Below are positions 42,965 through 51,679 of a stretch of DNA of 64,000 bases, piece by piece. Numbering within the stretch: the stretch's first letter is position 1; each line of letters opens with the position of its first letter. Location of the stretch: positions 62,001 to 126,000 of the forward strand of contig JAQUCP010000004.1 in the NCBI GenBank assembly GCA_028686135.1. Reading direction: 5' to 3'. This DNA is from UBA12481 sp012523435. GTDB taxonomy: Bacteria; Bacteroidota; Bacteroidia; Bacteroidales; UBA12481. The notes under the pieces were generated by a model. The model was not told where the DNA came from, made no database searches, and saw only the letters and a list, made by a program, of their open reading frames with translations. The position numbers and the translations under genes were made by a program.

Positions 42965-44194
42965 ATGATCGAGATTAAAGTTCCGTCACCGGGTGAGTCC
43001 ATTTCAGAAGTGGAAATCGGATCCTGGATGGTTGAATCCGGCTCAATTGTTGCCAAAGATCAGGAAATTGCCCTTCTGGAAAGCGAAAAGGCAACCCTAG
43101 CAGTGAATGCGCCCGTGGCTGGAAAGATTGAAATCCTGGTTAAGCCGGGCACCCGAATCGCCATTGGAGCTGTCATTGCCCGTATTGATACCAGTGACGT
43201 TGTGCAGCCAGAACCAGCTCCGCCTGATCAGGCCCCCGCCAAGAAAGAACAACCCAAAAAAGAGACTCCAGCTGAAGCACCGAAAACAGAAGAAATCAAG
43301 ATCACACCACTAGCCCGTAAGGAGATGGAAGATCAGAGACTCTCGATAGACGATGTTCTGAATGGTCTCCGCCGGATCACCAAACAAGATGTGCTAGCTG
43401 CTGCTGATTCTCTCAAGAAGAGATCTTCTGAGCAATCAGCTGAACCAACTGTTAATCAAGAAGATAGAACAATTGAGAGAAACAGAATCTCTCTCTTGAG
43501 GCAAAAGTTGAGCGAAAGGTTGGTCGCTGTTAAGAATGAGACTGCAATGTTGACCACATTCAACGAGATCGATATGAGTGCACTCATTGATTTAAGAAAC
43601 CGGAATAAAAAAATCTTTGAGGAGAAATATGGAATTAAACTGGGGTTTATGTCCTTTTTCACTCTGGCCGCCACCCGGGCATTGATGGCATTCCCGCAGG
43701 TAAATTCACAAATCGATGGAGAAGAGGTCGTTACGTTTAGTTACACCGACATTGGAATAGCTGTTCAGACTCCAAAGGGACTTATGGTTCCGGTAATCAG
43801 GAATACCAACAGGATGCTCCTACCACAAATCGAAAAAGCTATCGCGACAACGGCTCAAAAAGCCCGTGATAACCGGATCTCACTGGACGATCTCCAGGGT
43901 GGCACCTTCAGCATCACCAACGGCGGAGTTTTCGGTAGCCTCCTCTCGACCCCAATCCTCAATCCGCCACAACCTGCCATCCTGGGAATGCACAATATTA
44001 TCGAACGACCGGTTGCTGTTGGTGGACAGGTGGTTATTCGCCCTATGATGTACGTGGCACTCTCGTATGACCATCGGGTGATTGATGGAAAGGATTCGGT
44101 GGAGTTCCTGAAAATGATCCGTGAGCTTATTGAAAATCCGCTTAATATGCTGGACATCAAAGGGAACGCAGAACGGGGCCTGTTGGGGTTATAA
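42965..44194 (+). CDS. sucB: 2-oxoglutarate dehydrogenase E2, dihydrolipoyl succinyltransferase
   Basis: The 409-residue protein has one lipoyl domain (1-78, Lys42 in ESEKATLAV is lipoylated), an Ala/Pro/Glu/Lys-rich linker, an E3/E1-binding domain (about 114-150, KITPLARKEMEDQRLS), another linker and the catalytic acyltransferase domain (about 178-409) with YDHRVIDGKDSVEFL, in which the His and Asp are catalytic. It moves the succinyl group to CoA in the 24-mer core. It is co-transcribed with sucA. Its last 38 bases overlap the convergent AddA-like gene. Confidence 0.97.
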   Translation: MIEIKVPSPGESISEVEIGSWMVESGSIVAKDQEIALLESEKATLAVNAPVAGKIEILVKPGTRIAIGAVIARIDTSDVVQPEPAPPDQAPAKKEQPKKETPAEAPKTEEIKITPLARKEMEDQRLSIDDVLNGLRRITKQDVLAAADSLKKRSSEQSAEPTVNQEDRTIERNRISLLRQKLSERLVAVKNETAMLTTFNEIDMSALIDLRNRNKKIFEEKYGIKLGFMSFFTLAATRALMAFPQVNSQIDGEEVVTFSYTDIGIAVQTPKGLMVPVIRNTNRMLLPQIEKAIATTAQKARDNRISLDDLQGGTFSITNGGVFGSLLSTPILNPPQPAILGMHNIIERPVAVGGQVVIRPMMYVALSYDHRVIDGKDSVEFLKMIRELIENPLNMLDIKGNAERGLLGL

Positions 44195-47100
44195 TCACCT
44201 CCACAACATTCTTCTGATCAATATACAGAATGAAACCTCTCACTGGTGAAAAATCAAGCTGAGCCATTAATTCCATATACTCAGCCACCTGATGCCGATG
44301 GGCTGATTCCGGATTACCGGTCTTATAGTCAATGATATCCACTGCATCTTCATGAATAACAATCCGGTCGGGACGTCGCTGCCCCTTCCCGGGTATTAGA
44401 ATAGAACGTTCGACGATCACTCGACCGGATCCGTCAAACCAGCGAACGACAGGAGGTAATTTAAAAATCTCCTCCAACTGATTACGGGCAGTCGATAAAT
44501 CGAGCCCGGCAAACGTTTTTTCCTGGGCAATTGCAATCAGGCTACGATCAAGGTCATCAACCGTGATCATCTTTTCAAGAATCTGGTGAACCATTTCTCC
44601 AGTCAGCCGTGCTTGCTGGGTCACGGCCGATTGTGGCTTGATGGAAAATGATCCCTGGCCCAGACGAATTTTCCCGCTAACTAACTGTTTCGTGTCTGAC
44701 GGCACGATTACCTGAGTTTTATGCTGCTCTGGATCACCAGTAACATAGCGCCCGGAATCATCCAACTCATCGACCAGTGCTTCGCGTAAAGCATTCGCCA
44801 CGGTTCCTGCCTTGTCGGCATCAGAACAGAAAGCAATTAACACATCCTTCGGCCTGGTAAAAGAGACATACAGAAGATTTAAGTTATCCAGATGAACATC
44901 AATCCATTCTTGCTGGTAATATTCTGAGAACCAGGTATCTTTCATCTTCGATGAATACACAACCGGCAAGACAGAAGCCGAACTAAAGGGTTCCTGATCA
45001 GTAGAAACCCACAAATAAGGGGCCTTCGTCGAGCTATGATCGAGTTCCCAGTTGCAAAACGGGATGATAACCACAGGGCTGGATAGTCCCTTTGCCTTAT
45101 GGATAGTCATGATCTTCATGGCATCTGGGCCACCCTCGTTGACCAGCATCTGTTTATGCCCCCTTCGTTCCCACCACTCTAGAAAACCGGCTATATGTCC
45201 TTGTCCTGTTCGGCTAAACCGACTCACCATATCCCGGAACTGTAGCAAATAGAGCTGATCTGCCCCCGGTTCTCCAAAACTTAGCAGGTTGATCAACCGG
45301 TCGAGCAAACCGGTCAGATCCAGTCTGTTGAGCTCATCAACCTGAGATCTCATGACTTCGATCAGGGGGTTCAGCGAATCCGGATCAATGTCGGATCCAT
45401 CTGGTTGACGATCAGTCAATTCCCAGGATAACAACTTTTGATAAAAGGAGTTATCTGGATCAGCAAGGATATGAAAAGCCAAAATCAATTTTTGGATGAC
45501 CGGATTAGCTCCAATCCTAAAGACATCCGCCGAAACCACCGCCCAACCATCCACCGGAGTACCGTCCGCTCTGGTCCTATAGTTAGTCAGGATTTTGCTG
45601 ATCTGCTGGCCCTCACGATTTCTTCTCACCAGAAAGAGAATATCCTCTTGTCGATACCCGCGGTTCAGAAGAAGATCATCGACCATCAACGGAAGCTCCT
45701 TGCTGAGCCAATTAATATAATCGCTCTTCTTTTCACCCTTCTCTTTACTTCGGAAGATGATTTCAACCCTACCCCCGTCTCCTGATTTCACACCTCTCTC
45801 CTGAGTGGAGTCACTATAAGCATCGCAGATTAGGCTGGGCGATATTTTATCGGGATCAGAAGCTCCCAGATCGTCGAATGGATAAGACCCTGAAACGATA
45901 TTGGGTAGTTTTGCAAACATCTGATTATTAAAGCGTATAATAGCCTCCCGACTTCTTTGGTTTTGCAGCAGCGGAGCCCCGCTACTTCCAAATCCAGCTA
46001 AATCCCTCACAGCATCTTCCTGAAGCAGTCGCCAGTTACTGTTCCGCCAGCGATAAATCGATTGTTTAACATCCCCGACCACCATTCCCAGGCCTCCCTC
46101 CGACAGACAATTGATCAGCAGAGGTTTGAAGTTTGACCATTGCATGGTGGAGGTATCCTGGAACTCATCGATTAGGTAGTGACGATACTGGGTCCCCGTT
46201 TTTTCAAAAATGAACGGTGTGGGGTTATCCCGGATAATGTTCCTGATGATCGGCTGAGTAAGGTTCATCAGGATCGTATCACTTTCACGACCAAATTCGA
46301 GGAGAAACGAAACCAGATACCTTGCCAAACTGAAAGAGTGGATGTTCGCGATGATCAGATTGGCAGTGGCGTAATCTCTATAGTCGGATTCAAAAAATTC
46401 GAATAGCCTGATCATCTGATTATTAAGATCATCAAAAACTCCGCTCTCAAATCGTTCTTTTAGAACTGCTGGGGCTTTTTGGGGGATCCACTTATCCGGG
46501 GAGTCTATACATTGTAGGGCTCTGGCTGAGTTATTGAATTTATCCGAACTCCTTTTGAGCAAGAAGCCAACCGGACCAGATTGTTTGTAAGAAAAATCTT
46601 CAACCGTGAATCCGGATTGTGCGAGGGTTTTTTCTACCTCCCTGGCTATTTCTTCAATAACTTTTTCGAAATTATTTTTGATGATTTCACAGAGTTGCCT
46701 CACCCGGTTGAGCTGATCCGGATCTAGAAATGCAGATTCGTCCGAAATGATCTGATCCAGAATATTCTCACGCAGAATTTCGCCACCCATTCCAACCAAT
46801 TCGGTTTCGATTCCATGCCAAGATTTCCCGGATTTCATTCGGTGAAAAATCCAACCCACCAATAATCGCCTGATTTTCTTATCATTAGCTGACTCTCTAA
46901 TTAATCGACCAACAATTTCCTGCAGGACGGCTTCAGCATCGAGTTCAATCTGATAAGAACCTGAGATTCCCTCCTCGCGGGCAAATGCTCGCAAAATCTG
47001 CTGAAAAAAACGGTCGATTGTTCCAACCGAAATGTGAGAATAGTCGTGCAGCATCTGGCACAAAGTGGATGCTGCTCGTTTAGAGAGGATTTCGGCGGAA

Positions 47101-47339
47101 AGGCCGAGGGTTTGAATCAGGGATGAGGTATAAGCTGATTTGTTTGGATTTTGGCTGAGGAGATCGAGCTCTCTGAGTATTCGTTCTTTCATCTCGTCAG
47201 CAGCCTTGTTTGTAAAGGTAACAGCGAGAGTTTTGCGGTACTCGTCGGGATATCGAAGAACACACTCCAGGTATTTCAGCACCAGAGTGTAGGTTTTGCC
47301 GCTTCCGGCGGATGCACGGTAAACGAGGAATTTAGACAA
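44157..47339 (-). CDS. AddA-like UvrD/Rep-family helicase-nuclease
   Basis: The 1060-residue protein is a superfamily 1 helicase: Walker A is ASAGSGKTYTLV right at the N-terminus, VTFTNKAADEMKERI is motif Ia, IDEFQDTS is motif II, GDVKQSIYRWRNSN is motif III and the IMTIHKAKGLSSP stretch is motif V. A C-terminal nuclease domain with VDIIDYKTGNPE makes it an AddA-type subunit. Together with the AddB-like protein it would process double-strand breaks. The start is TTG (47339): it gives the expected MSKFLVYRASAGSGKT beginning and no ATG precedes it in frame. It follows the MurU-like gene by 23 bases. Confidence 0.88.
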   Translation of the reverse strand: MSKFLVYRASAGSGKTYTLVLKYLECVLRYPDEYRKTLAVTFTNKAADEMKERILRELDLLSQNPNKSAYTSSLIQTLGLSAEILSKRAASTLCQMLHDYSHISVGTIDRFFQQILRAFAREEGISGSYQIELDAEAVLQEIVGRLIRESANDKKIRRLLVGWIFHRMKSGKSWHGIETELVGMGGEILRENILDQIISDESAFLDPDQLNRVRQLCEIIKNNFEKVIEEIAREVEKTLAQSGFTVEDFSYKQSGPVGFLLKRSSDKFNNSARALQCIDSPDKWIPQKAPAVLKERFESGVFDDLNNQMIRLFEFFESDYRDYATANLIIANIHSFSLARYLVSFLLEFGRESDTILMNLTQPIIRNIIRDNPTPFIFEKTGTQYRHYLIDEFQDTSTMQWSNFKPLLINCLSEGGLGMVVGDVKQSIYRWRNSNWRLLQEDAVRDLAGFGSSGAPLLQNQRSREAIIRFNNQMFAKLPNIVSGSYPFDDLGASDPDKISPSLICDAYSDSTQERGVKSGDGGRVEIIFRSKEKGEKKSDYINWLSKELPLMVDDLLLNRGYRQEDILFLVRRNREGQQISKILTNYRTRADGTPVDGWAVVSADVFRIGANPVIQKLILAFHILADPDNSFYQKLLSWELTDRQPDGSDIDPDSLNPLIEVMRSQVDELNRLDLTGLLDRLINLLSFGEPGADQLYLLQFRDMVSRFSRTGQGHIAGFLEWWERRGHKQMLVNEGGPDAMKIMTIHKAKGLSSPVVIIPFCNWELDHSSTKAPYLWVSTDQEPFSSASVLPVVYSSKMKDTWFSEYYQQEWIDVHLDNLNLLYVSFTRPKDVLIAFCSDADKAGTVANALREALVDELDDSGRYVTGDPEQHKTQVIVPSDTKQLVSGKIRLGQGSFSIKPQSAVTQQARLTGEMVHQILEKMITVDDLDRSLIAIAQEKTFAGLDLSTARNQLEEIFKLPPVVRWFDGSGRVIVERSILIPGKGQRRPDRIVIHEDAVDIIDYKTGNPESAHRHQVAEYMELMAQLDFSPVRGFILYIDQKNVVEVIITPTGPVLRSL

Positions 47340-47362
47340 TTTCGGCGGTATTTCTAATCGGT

Positions 47363-48124
47363 TTAGACTCTTTTCTCAAAGATATAAACCGGGCTATCAG
47401 GATCAAAGAATAATTTCTTCTCTGCTTGGGCAAGGGATTCGGGCCGCCCAGCTTCATACCAGAATCCGGCGGGATGCTCCCAAGTGCGGATTTCTTCCTG
47501 TCCACAAAGGCTCAACAGCCATGGCATCAAACCAAAAACCTGATCCTCAGGCATTTTCTCAAAGAGCTTAGTTGATAAGAGGTAGATACAACTAAAAGCT
47601 ACCGGTCGGAGTCCACGGATAGAATCACGGTTTAGGACTCGAAGGTGTTTTTCCGGATACTCCCAACCGCAGAGTTGTCCCGATTGATCGATTAAAAGAT
47701 TTCGGGAGGTTGGGCGTTCTCTAACCGCCAGAGTTGCCCTAGCACCTGAGCGCTGGTGATCGATTATCAGTTCATTGATATTGAGATCAGTGAGGACATC
47801 GACATTATGAATTAAAAAGTCTTCCTCCCCGTTGAAAAAGTGAGCAGCCTTTTTCAGTGCGCCTCCGGTATCAAGGAGGAGGTCCGATTCATCGGAGATC
47901 ATGATATTGAGTCCGAAAGAATCAGCTTTATGGAGGAAATCGATCACCTGACCGGCGAAATGGTGAACATTGATGACGATATCGCGAATTCCGGCGCCGG
48001 CGACTCTACGGATAGCCATTTCGAGGAGGCTGACCCCGTTGATTTCGAGGAGTGCTTTTGGTTTTGAGTCGGTCAGTGGCTGCAGCCGGGTTCCTAGACC
48101 TGCTGCCAGAATCATAGCTTTCAT
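47363..48124 (-). CDS. Sugar-phosphate nucleotidyltransferase (MurU-like)
   Basis: The 253-residue protein starts with MILAAGLGTRLQPLTDSKPK, the pyrophosphorylase nucleotide-binding loop, followed by IHNVDVLTD as metal-binding site. It lacks the C-terminal left-handed helix of bifunctional GlmU. Placed after an APH-family kinase with a four-base ATGA overlap, it resembles the AmgK-MurU pair that recycles N-acetylmuramic acid to UDP-MurNAc, bypassing de novo synthesis and giving fosfomycin tolerance. The substrate is inferred from this context. Confidence 0.82.
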   Translation of the reverse strand: MKAMILAAGLGTRLQPLTDSKPKALLEINGVSLLEMAIRRVAGAGIRDIVINVHHFAGQVIDFLHKADSFGLNIMISDESDLLLDTGGALKKAAHFFNGEEDFLIHNVDVLTDLNINELIIDHQRSGARATLAVRERPTSRNLLIDQSGQLCGWEYPEKHLRVLNRDSIRGLRPVAFSCIYLLSTKLFEKMPEDQVFGLMPWLLSLCGQEEIRTWEHPAGFWYEAGRPESLAQAEKKLFFDPDSPVYIFEKRV

Positions 48125-49188
48125 TCTCCGGTGGTCAATTCGTTAATTTCCTCATTAATAGACTGGATACCTGAAGATTCGGGGAGGTCAATCAGAATCC
48201 TCCACAGTTCAGGAATCTCAACTTCCAAATGATAATTGGAGGTTACCCATTGCAGATTTTTCATTGCTGGGGGGATACTCAGGAGGAAGGATTTTTTTCG
48301 TTCTGATATTCCTCTGAATCCAAAGGCGCCGAGGGCCTGTAATTTTCTAATCAGCACAAACCCCGGGAAGAATCGGTCGAGCAGGTGGTCCCAGCCATTC
48401 TGGTATTCAGCAAGCCGGGTGCGATAGCGTTGGTACAACCACTCCCGTTCTTCAGCGGTCAGTTCCGCTTTGGCATCGAACAACAGGGATGCCAGGTCGT
48501 ACGCGGGAAAACCCATTCTACCGCCCTGGAAATCAATAAAACCCAATTTATCCTCACAGACCATAATATTTCGGCTCTGAAAGTCGCGATAGAGAAAAGC
48601 GTTCAGTGGTGCCTGGGAAAGGAAAGTGGCTAAATGCTGAAAATCGTCTTCCAAGGCTTGTTCATCAAATCCGACCCGCACCATTTTCAAAAAGTTATAC
48701 TTAAAATAGTTCAGATCCCACAACATAGATTGGTGGTCGAACACTTTTCTCGGGTAGGCCAATGAGTAATCGAGACCTTTATGGCCTTCGATCTGAAACT
48801 TAGGAAGCCAGTCGATAATTTCTCCGAGCAGCTCTTTTCGTTTACCGGTAGTGAGGGGATTGGTTGCTGTAGTTTGCAACAGGGCGAGCAGGTCGGTATC
48901 GCCGAAGTCTTCCTGCAGATAGATTTGCTCGCTGGAATCCACCGCAAATACCTGTGGCACTGGTAATTGAATTGATTCAAAATGCTTTGCAAAGCCGATA
49001 AAAGCTCGATTTTCGTGCAGATCGGTATGATGGACTGCGATGACTTGGTGGGAAGGACCTTTCAGTCGGGCGTATGTTCGGTAGGATCCCGATTCGGGGA
49101 CTGGTATGATATCGAGACAAGGTTCGCCCGACCATTTTTGGTACAATCGGGCGAACGCTTCTTGAATTTTCTGTTGTTTCGGGTGCAT
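48121..49188 (-). CDS. APH-family sugar kinase (AmgK-like)
   Basis: The 355-residue protein has a phosphotransferase (choline/aminoglycoside kinase) fold: FLYRDFQSRNIMV as catalytic loop (Asp as base, Asn for magnesium) and IDFQGGRMGFPAYDLASLL as the DFG-equivalent. Related anomeric kinases phosphorylate MurNAc or GlcNAc at C1, supplying the next gene product. The gene overlaps the RNase Y stop (TGATG) and the nucleotidyltransferase start (ATGA), a tight translational chain. ATG 49188 is chosen over GTG one codon upstream. Confidence 0.82.
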   Translation of the reverse strand: MHPKQQKIQEAFARLYQKWSGEPCLDIIPVPESGSYRTYARLKGPSHQVIAVHHTDLHENRAFIGFAKHFESIQLPVPQVFAVDSSEQIYLQEDFGDTDLLALLQTTATNPLTTGKRKELLGEIIDWLPKFQIEGHKGLDYSLAYPRKVFDHQSMLWDLNYFKYNFLKMVRVGFDEQALEDDFQHLATFLSQAPLNAFLYRDFQSRNIMVCEDKLGFIDFQGGRMGFPAYDLASLLFDAKAELTAEEREWLYQRYRTRLAEYQNGWDHLLDRFFPGFVLIRKLQALGAFGFRGISERKKSFLLSIPPAMKNLQWVTSNYHLEVEIPELWRILIDLPESSGIQSINEEINELTTGE

Positions 49189-50717
49189 CACTTAGCCACG
49201 CTGACCGCCCTGGTCTCACGTATGACGGTGATTTTCACCTGACCCGGGTAGGTCATTTCGTCCTGAATTTTTTTCGCGATATCGTAGGAGAGGGTTTCTG
49301 CCTCTTTGTCGCTCACTTTATCACTTCCCACGATCACTCTCAGTTCGCGGCCGGCCTGGATGGCGTATGTTTTAACGACTCCGGGGTAGCTAAGGGCCAT
49401 ATCTTCGAGTTCTTTCAGTCGCTTGATATAGGATTCGACAGCTTCGCGGCGCGCGCCAGGGCGAGCTCCGGAGATTGCATCGCAGACCTGGACAATAGGA
49501 GCCAGAAGGGTAGTCATTTCGACCTCTTCGTGGTGTGATCCGATGGCATTACACACGTCAGGTTTCTCTTTATACCGTTCAGCGAGTTTCATTCCCAGCA
49601 CTGCGTGTGGCAATTCGGGTTCTTCCTCGCCCACTTTTCCAATATCGTGCAGGAGTCCAGCTCTTTTCGCTGCTTTGGCGTTGAGTCCAAGTTCGGCTGC
49701 CATGATCGAGCAGAGGTTAGCCACCTCTCTGGAGTGCTGGAGAAGGTTTTGACCGTATGAGCTGCGGTACTTCATTTTTCCGACCAGCCGGATCAGTTCC
49801 GGGTGGAGGTTATGGATTCCCAGGTCGATACAGGTTCGTTTTCCGGCTTCGATCACCTCTTCCTCCACCTGTTTTTCGACTTTTTTCACGACTTCCTCGA
49901 TGCGGGCTGGGTGAATCCGTCCGTCGGTCACGAGCTGGTGTAGTGACAGTCGGGCGATTTCGCGCCTAACGGGGTCAAAGGCTGAAAGAATGATAGCTTC
50001 CGGGGTATCATCAACGATAATTTCGACTCCGGTAGCAGCTTCCAGTGCACGGATATTACGACCTTCGCGGCCGATGATACGTCCTTTGATGTCATCGTTA
50101 TCGATATTAAAGATGGTAACGGAGTTCTCGATAGCCTCTTCGGTTGCAACACGTTGTATAGTGTTGATAACAACCTTTTTAGCCTCTTTTGTAGCACTCA
50201 TTTTTGCCTCTTCGATCACCTCTGAAATATAGCCCATAGCTTCAGCTTTTGCATCAGACTTAAGGGATTCGACCAGTTGGGCTTTGGCTTCCTCAGCTGA
50301 CATTCCGGAGAGTTTTTCCAGCTGTTCCACGGCCATTCGGATCGAACGATCGAGCTCTTCATTTTTCTTGTTCATCAGCTCAATCTGGTTATTCAGGTTA
50401 TTCTTAATAGCTTCCTGTTCCTGCTTTTTCCGTTGAAGTTCTTCAATGCGCTGGGAGATTGTTGCCTCTCTTTGTTTAATGCGGTTTTCGGCCATCAGCA
50501 CTTTGTTATTGCGCTCATTGATGGTCTGTTCATGATCAGCTTTCAGTTGGATAAACTTCTCTTTTGCCTGGAGGATTTTATCCTTCTTGATCATTTCAGC
50601 TTCGGCTTCCGCCTCTTTCAGTATATTCCTGGCCTTGCCAAGCAGCGATTTCCTACCGATGAAATAGGCTATTGACCCACCTGCAAGAAATGCGATAACG
50701 CCAATTAGTACTTCCAT
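49188..50717 (-). CDS. rny: Ribonuclease Y
   Basis: The 509-residue endoribonuclease starts most mRNA decay in bacteria lacking RNase E. It has an N-terminal membrane anchor (about 3-22), a long coiled coil (about 28-165), a KH RNA-binding domain (GRIIGREGRNIRALEAATG), and an HD catalytic domain (HSREVANLC, then AGLLHDIGK). The gene follows a structured RNA downstream of zapA and ends in overlap with the AmgK-like kinase. Confidence 0.96.
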   Translation of the reverse strand: MEVLIGVIAFLAGGSIAYFIGRKSLLGKARNILKEAEAEAEMIKKDKILQAKEKFIQLKADHEQTINERNNKVLMAENRIKQREATISQRIEELQRKKQEQEAIKNNLNNQIELMNKKNEELDRSIRMAVEQLEKLSGMSAEEAKAQLVESLKSDAKAEAMGYISEVIEEAKMSATKEAKKVVINTIQRVATEEAIENSVTIFNIDNDDIKGRIIGREGRNIRALEAATGVEIIVDDTPEAIILSAFDPVRREIARLSLHQLVTDGRIHPARIEEVVKKVEKQVEEEVIEAGKRTCIDLGIHNLHPELIRLVGKMKYRSSYGQNLLQHSREVANLCSIMAAELGLNAKAAKRAGLLHDIGKVGEEEPELPHAVLGMKLAERYKEKPDVCNAIGSHHEEVEMTTLLAPIVQVCDAISGARPGARREAVESYIKRLKELEDMALSYPGVVKTYAIQAGRELRVIVGSDKVSDKEAETLSYDIAKKIQDEMTYPGQVKITVIRETRAVSVAK

Positions 50718-50769
50718 AAAGTATTGAATTAAAAAGATTTATAATAAAACGGGACCAGCCCGAAAATCC

Positions 50770-50972
50770 AAAAAAAACCCGTATTAATTCCTTAACGCAA
50801 AGAAAAACCCCAGTTGAACAGGGATGGAGCCGCCTGCTATTTCGAACTTCCACTGGCTTCCGAAGAAGCTCTCCCGGAGAACCGGGATAACTGAGGCCTG
50901 TTCTAGAAAGCTTGAGCTTTGCTCCAATGTGAATCTTGTTGAGTTTTTACAAGGCTTAAGGATTAATACGGG
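50770..50972 (-). ncRNA. ssrS: 6S-like structured RNA between zapA and rny
   Basis: The two ends of this 203-nt region form a 17-base-pair closing helix (50956-50972 with 50778-50795, one bulged base) whose 3' strand runs into eight T, a terminator-like finish. Inside are AAAAACTC pairing with GGGGTTTTT, GAACAGG pairing with CCTGTTC, a TCCCGG-TTCT-CCGGGA hairpin and a GCTTC-TTCG-GAAGC tetraloop hairpin. No reading frame explains the conservation of these pairings. A long closing stem, large central opening and a place next to zapA are typical of 6S RNA, which mimics an open promoter and binds RNA polymerase. The identification is structural and positional only; another regulatory RNA is possible. 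Its 5' end may lie a few bases farther upstream. Confidence 0.65.
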
Positions 50973-50996
50973 CAGTATTTTTTATTCAAAGAACGC

Positions 50997-51287
50997 TCAA
51001 TTCCTCTGCATAAACTCTTCCAGGTCTTCGGTCAACTCCTCCATCGCCTTTAACAGCGATTGATCATCCTCTCTGCTTTCCAATTCCAAGACTCTGAATG
51101 CGAACTGAAAGGCTGCCATGGCCAACAGGTCCTGACCGTCCCGGTCGCGGTACCGCTGCTGATATTGGCTGATCTTTTCATTAACCAGCCTTGCCGCCTT
51201 TCGGTAAATCTCCTCATCATTTCTGTTGATGTTCAGAGGGTAGTGTCTTCCGGCTATCTGAAGCTGTATTTTGAATACGCTATCCAT
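50997..51287 (-). CDS. zapA: Cell division protein ZapA
   Basis: The 96-residue protein has the ZapA globular head (LQIAGRHYPLNINRNDEEIYRKAARLVN-type sequence) and a C-terminal coiled coil (about 50-92). ZapA cross-links FtsZ filaments and stabilises the Z ring. It is preceded by a 97-residue coiled-coil gene with a 10-base gap and followed by the 6S-like RNA. Sequence similarity is moderate, but fold features and synteny support the call. Confidence 0.85.
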   Translation of the reverse strand: MDSVFKIQLQIAGRHYPLNINRNDEEIYRKAARLVNEKISQYQQRYRDRDGQDLLAMAAFQFAFRVLELESREDDQSLLKAMEELTEDLEEFMQRN

Positions 51288-51297
51288 CCGTTCATCC

Positions 51298-51591
51298 TTA
51301 TCTATTTAAAAGAGCTATACATTCATCTATTTCCCGCACAATCCTTTTGATCCGGCCTTTGGCTATCTCCCTGTCCTCCGAAGGGACTAAGATCGATTTG
51401 GCCAATCGGGCCGTTGTATATTGTTGTTCAAGATTGCTTATCTCTCGTTTCTGTTTCTCAACTAGTTCTAACAACTCCTCTTTTTCCCTGACCAGATCAT
51501 TTGCATCCTTCCTTAATCCCTGGTACTTCGCCATCAACAATCTGACCTGGTAGGTCAGCTGACGGATCAGTTCCTCCTGCTCGATCGTCAT
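51298..51591 (-). CDS. Small coiled-coil protein upstream of zapA
   Basis: This 97-residue protein is almost entirely helical with strong heptad character (about 1-60) and a short helical tail. It has no enzyme motif. Its constant position before zapA in this operon suggests a division-related partner, perhaps doing what ZapB does in proteobacteria, though this is inference. The start is ATG 51591; a GTG at 51597 is two codons upstream. The promoter upstream is the best consensus match in the window. Confidence 0.75.
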   Translation of the reverse strand: MTIEQEELIRQLTYQVRLLMAKYQGLRKDANDLVREKEELLELVEKQKREISNLEQQYTTARLAKSILVPSEDREIAKGRIKRIVREIDECIALLNR

Positions 51592-51606
51592 GGTCACTTT
51601 TTAATA

Positions 51607-51637
51607 CAAATATAGGTGGTTCCCGGTTGATTTCAAA
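51607..51637 (-). promoter_or_regulatory. Consensus promoter for the coiled-coil-zapA operon
   Basis: On the minus strand TTTG (51634-51637), a 19-base spacer and TATATTTG (51607-51614) match the Bacteroidota consensus exactly. The leader would be about nine nt. Confidence 0.75.
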
Positions 51638-51665
51638 ATTCCCTCAGAATTCCTCCGGTTGTTTT

Positions 51666-51673
51666 TATCTTTG
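51666..51673 (+). promoter_or_regulatory. -7 box for the M23 peptidase gene
   Basis: TATCTTTG ends six bases before the ATG at 51680, so transcription probably starts at or next to the start codon and the message may be leaderless. No good -33 element is visible. Confidence 0.5.
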
Positions 51674-51679
51674 GTGACG

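Noticed and set aside
37197..47339. A new anti-phage defence island around the helicase and nuclease genes
   Set aside because: Both have AddA and AddB features, including the Fe-S cysteines, and their neighbours are housekeeping genes.
50718..50996. tmRNA, RNase P RNA or SRP RNA in the zapA-rny gap
   Set aside because: None of their conserved sequences is present; a long closing stem and position favour a 6S-like RNA.
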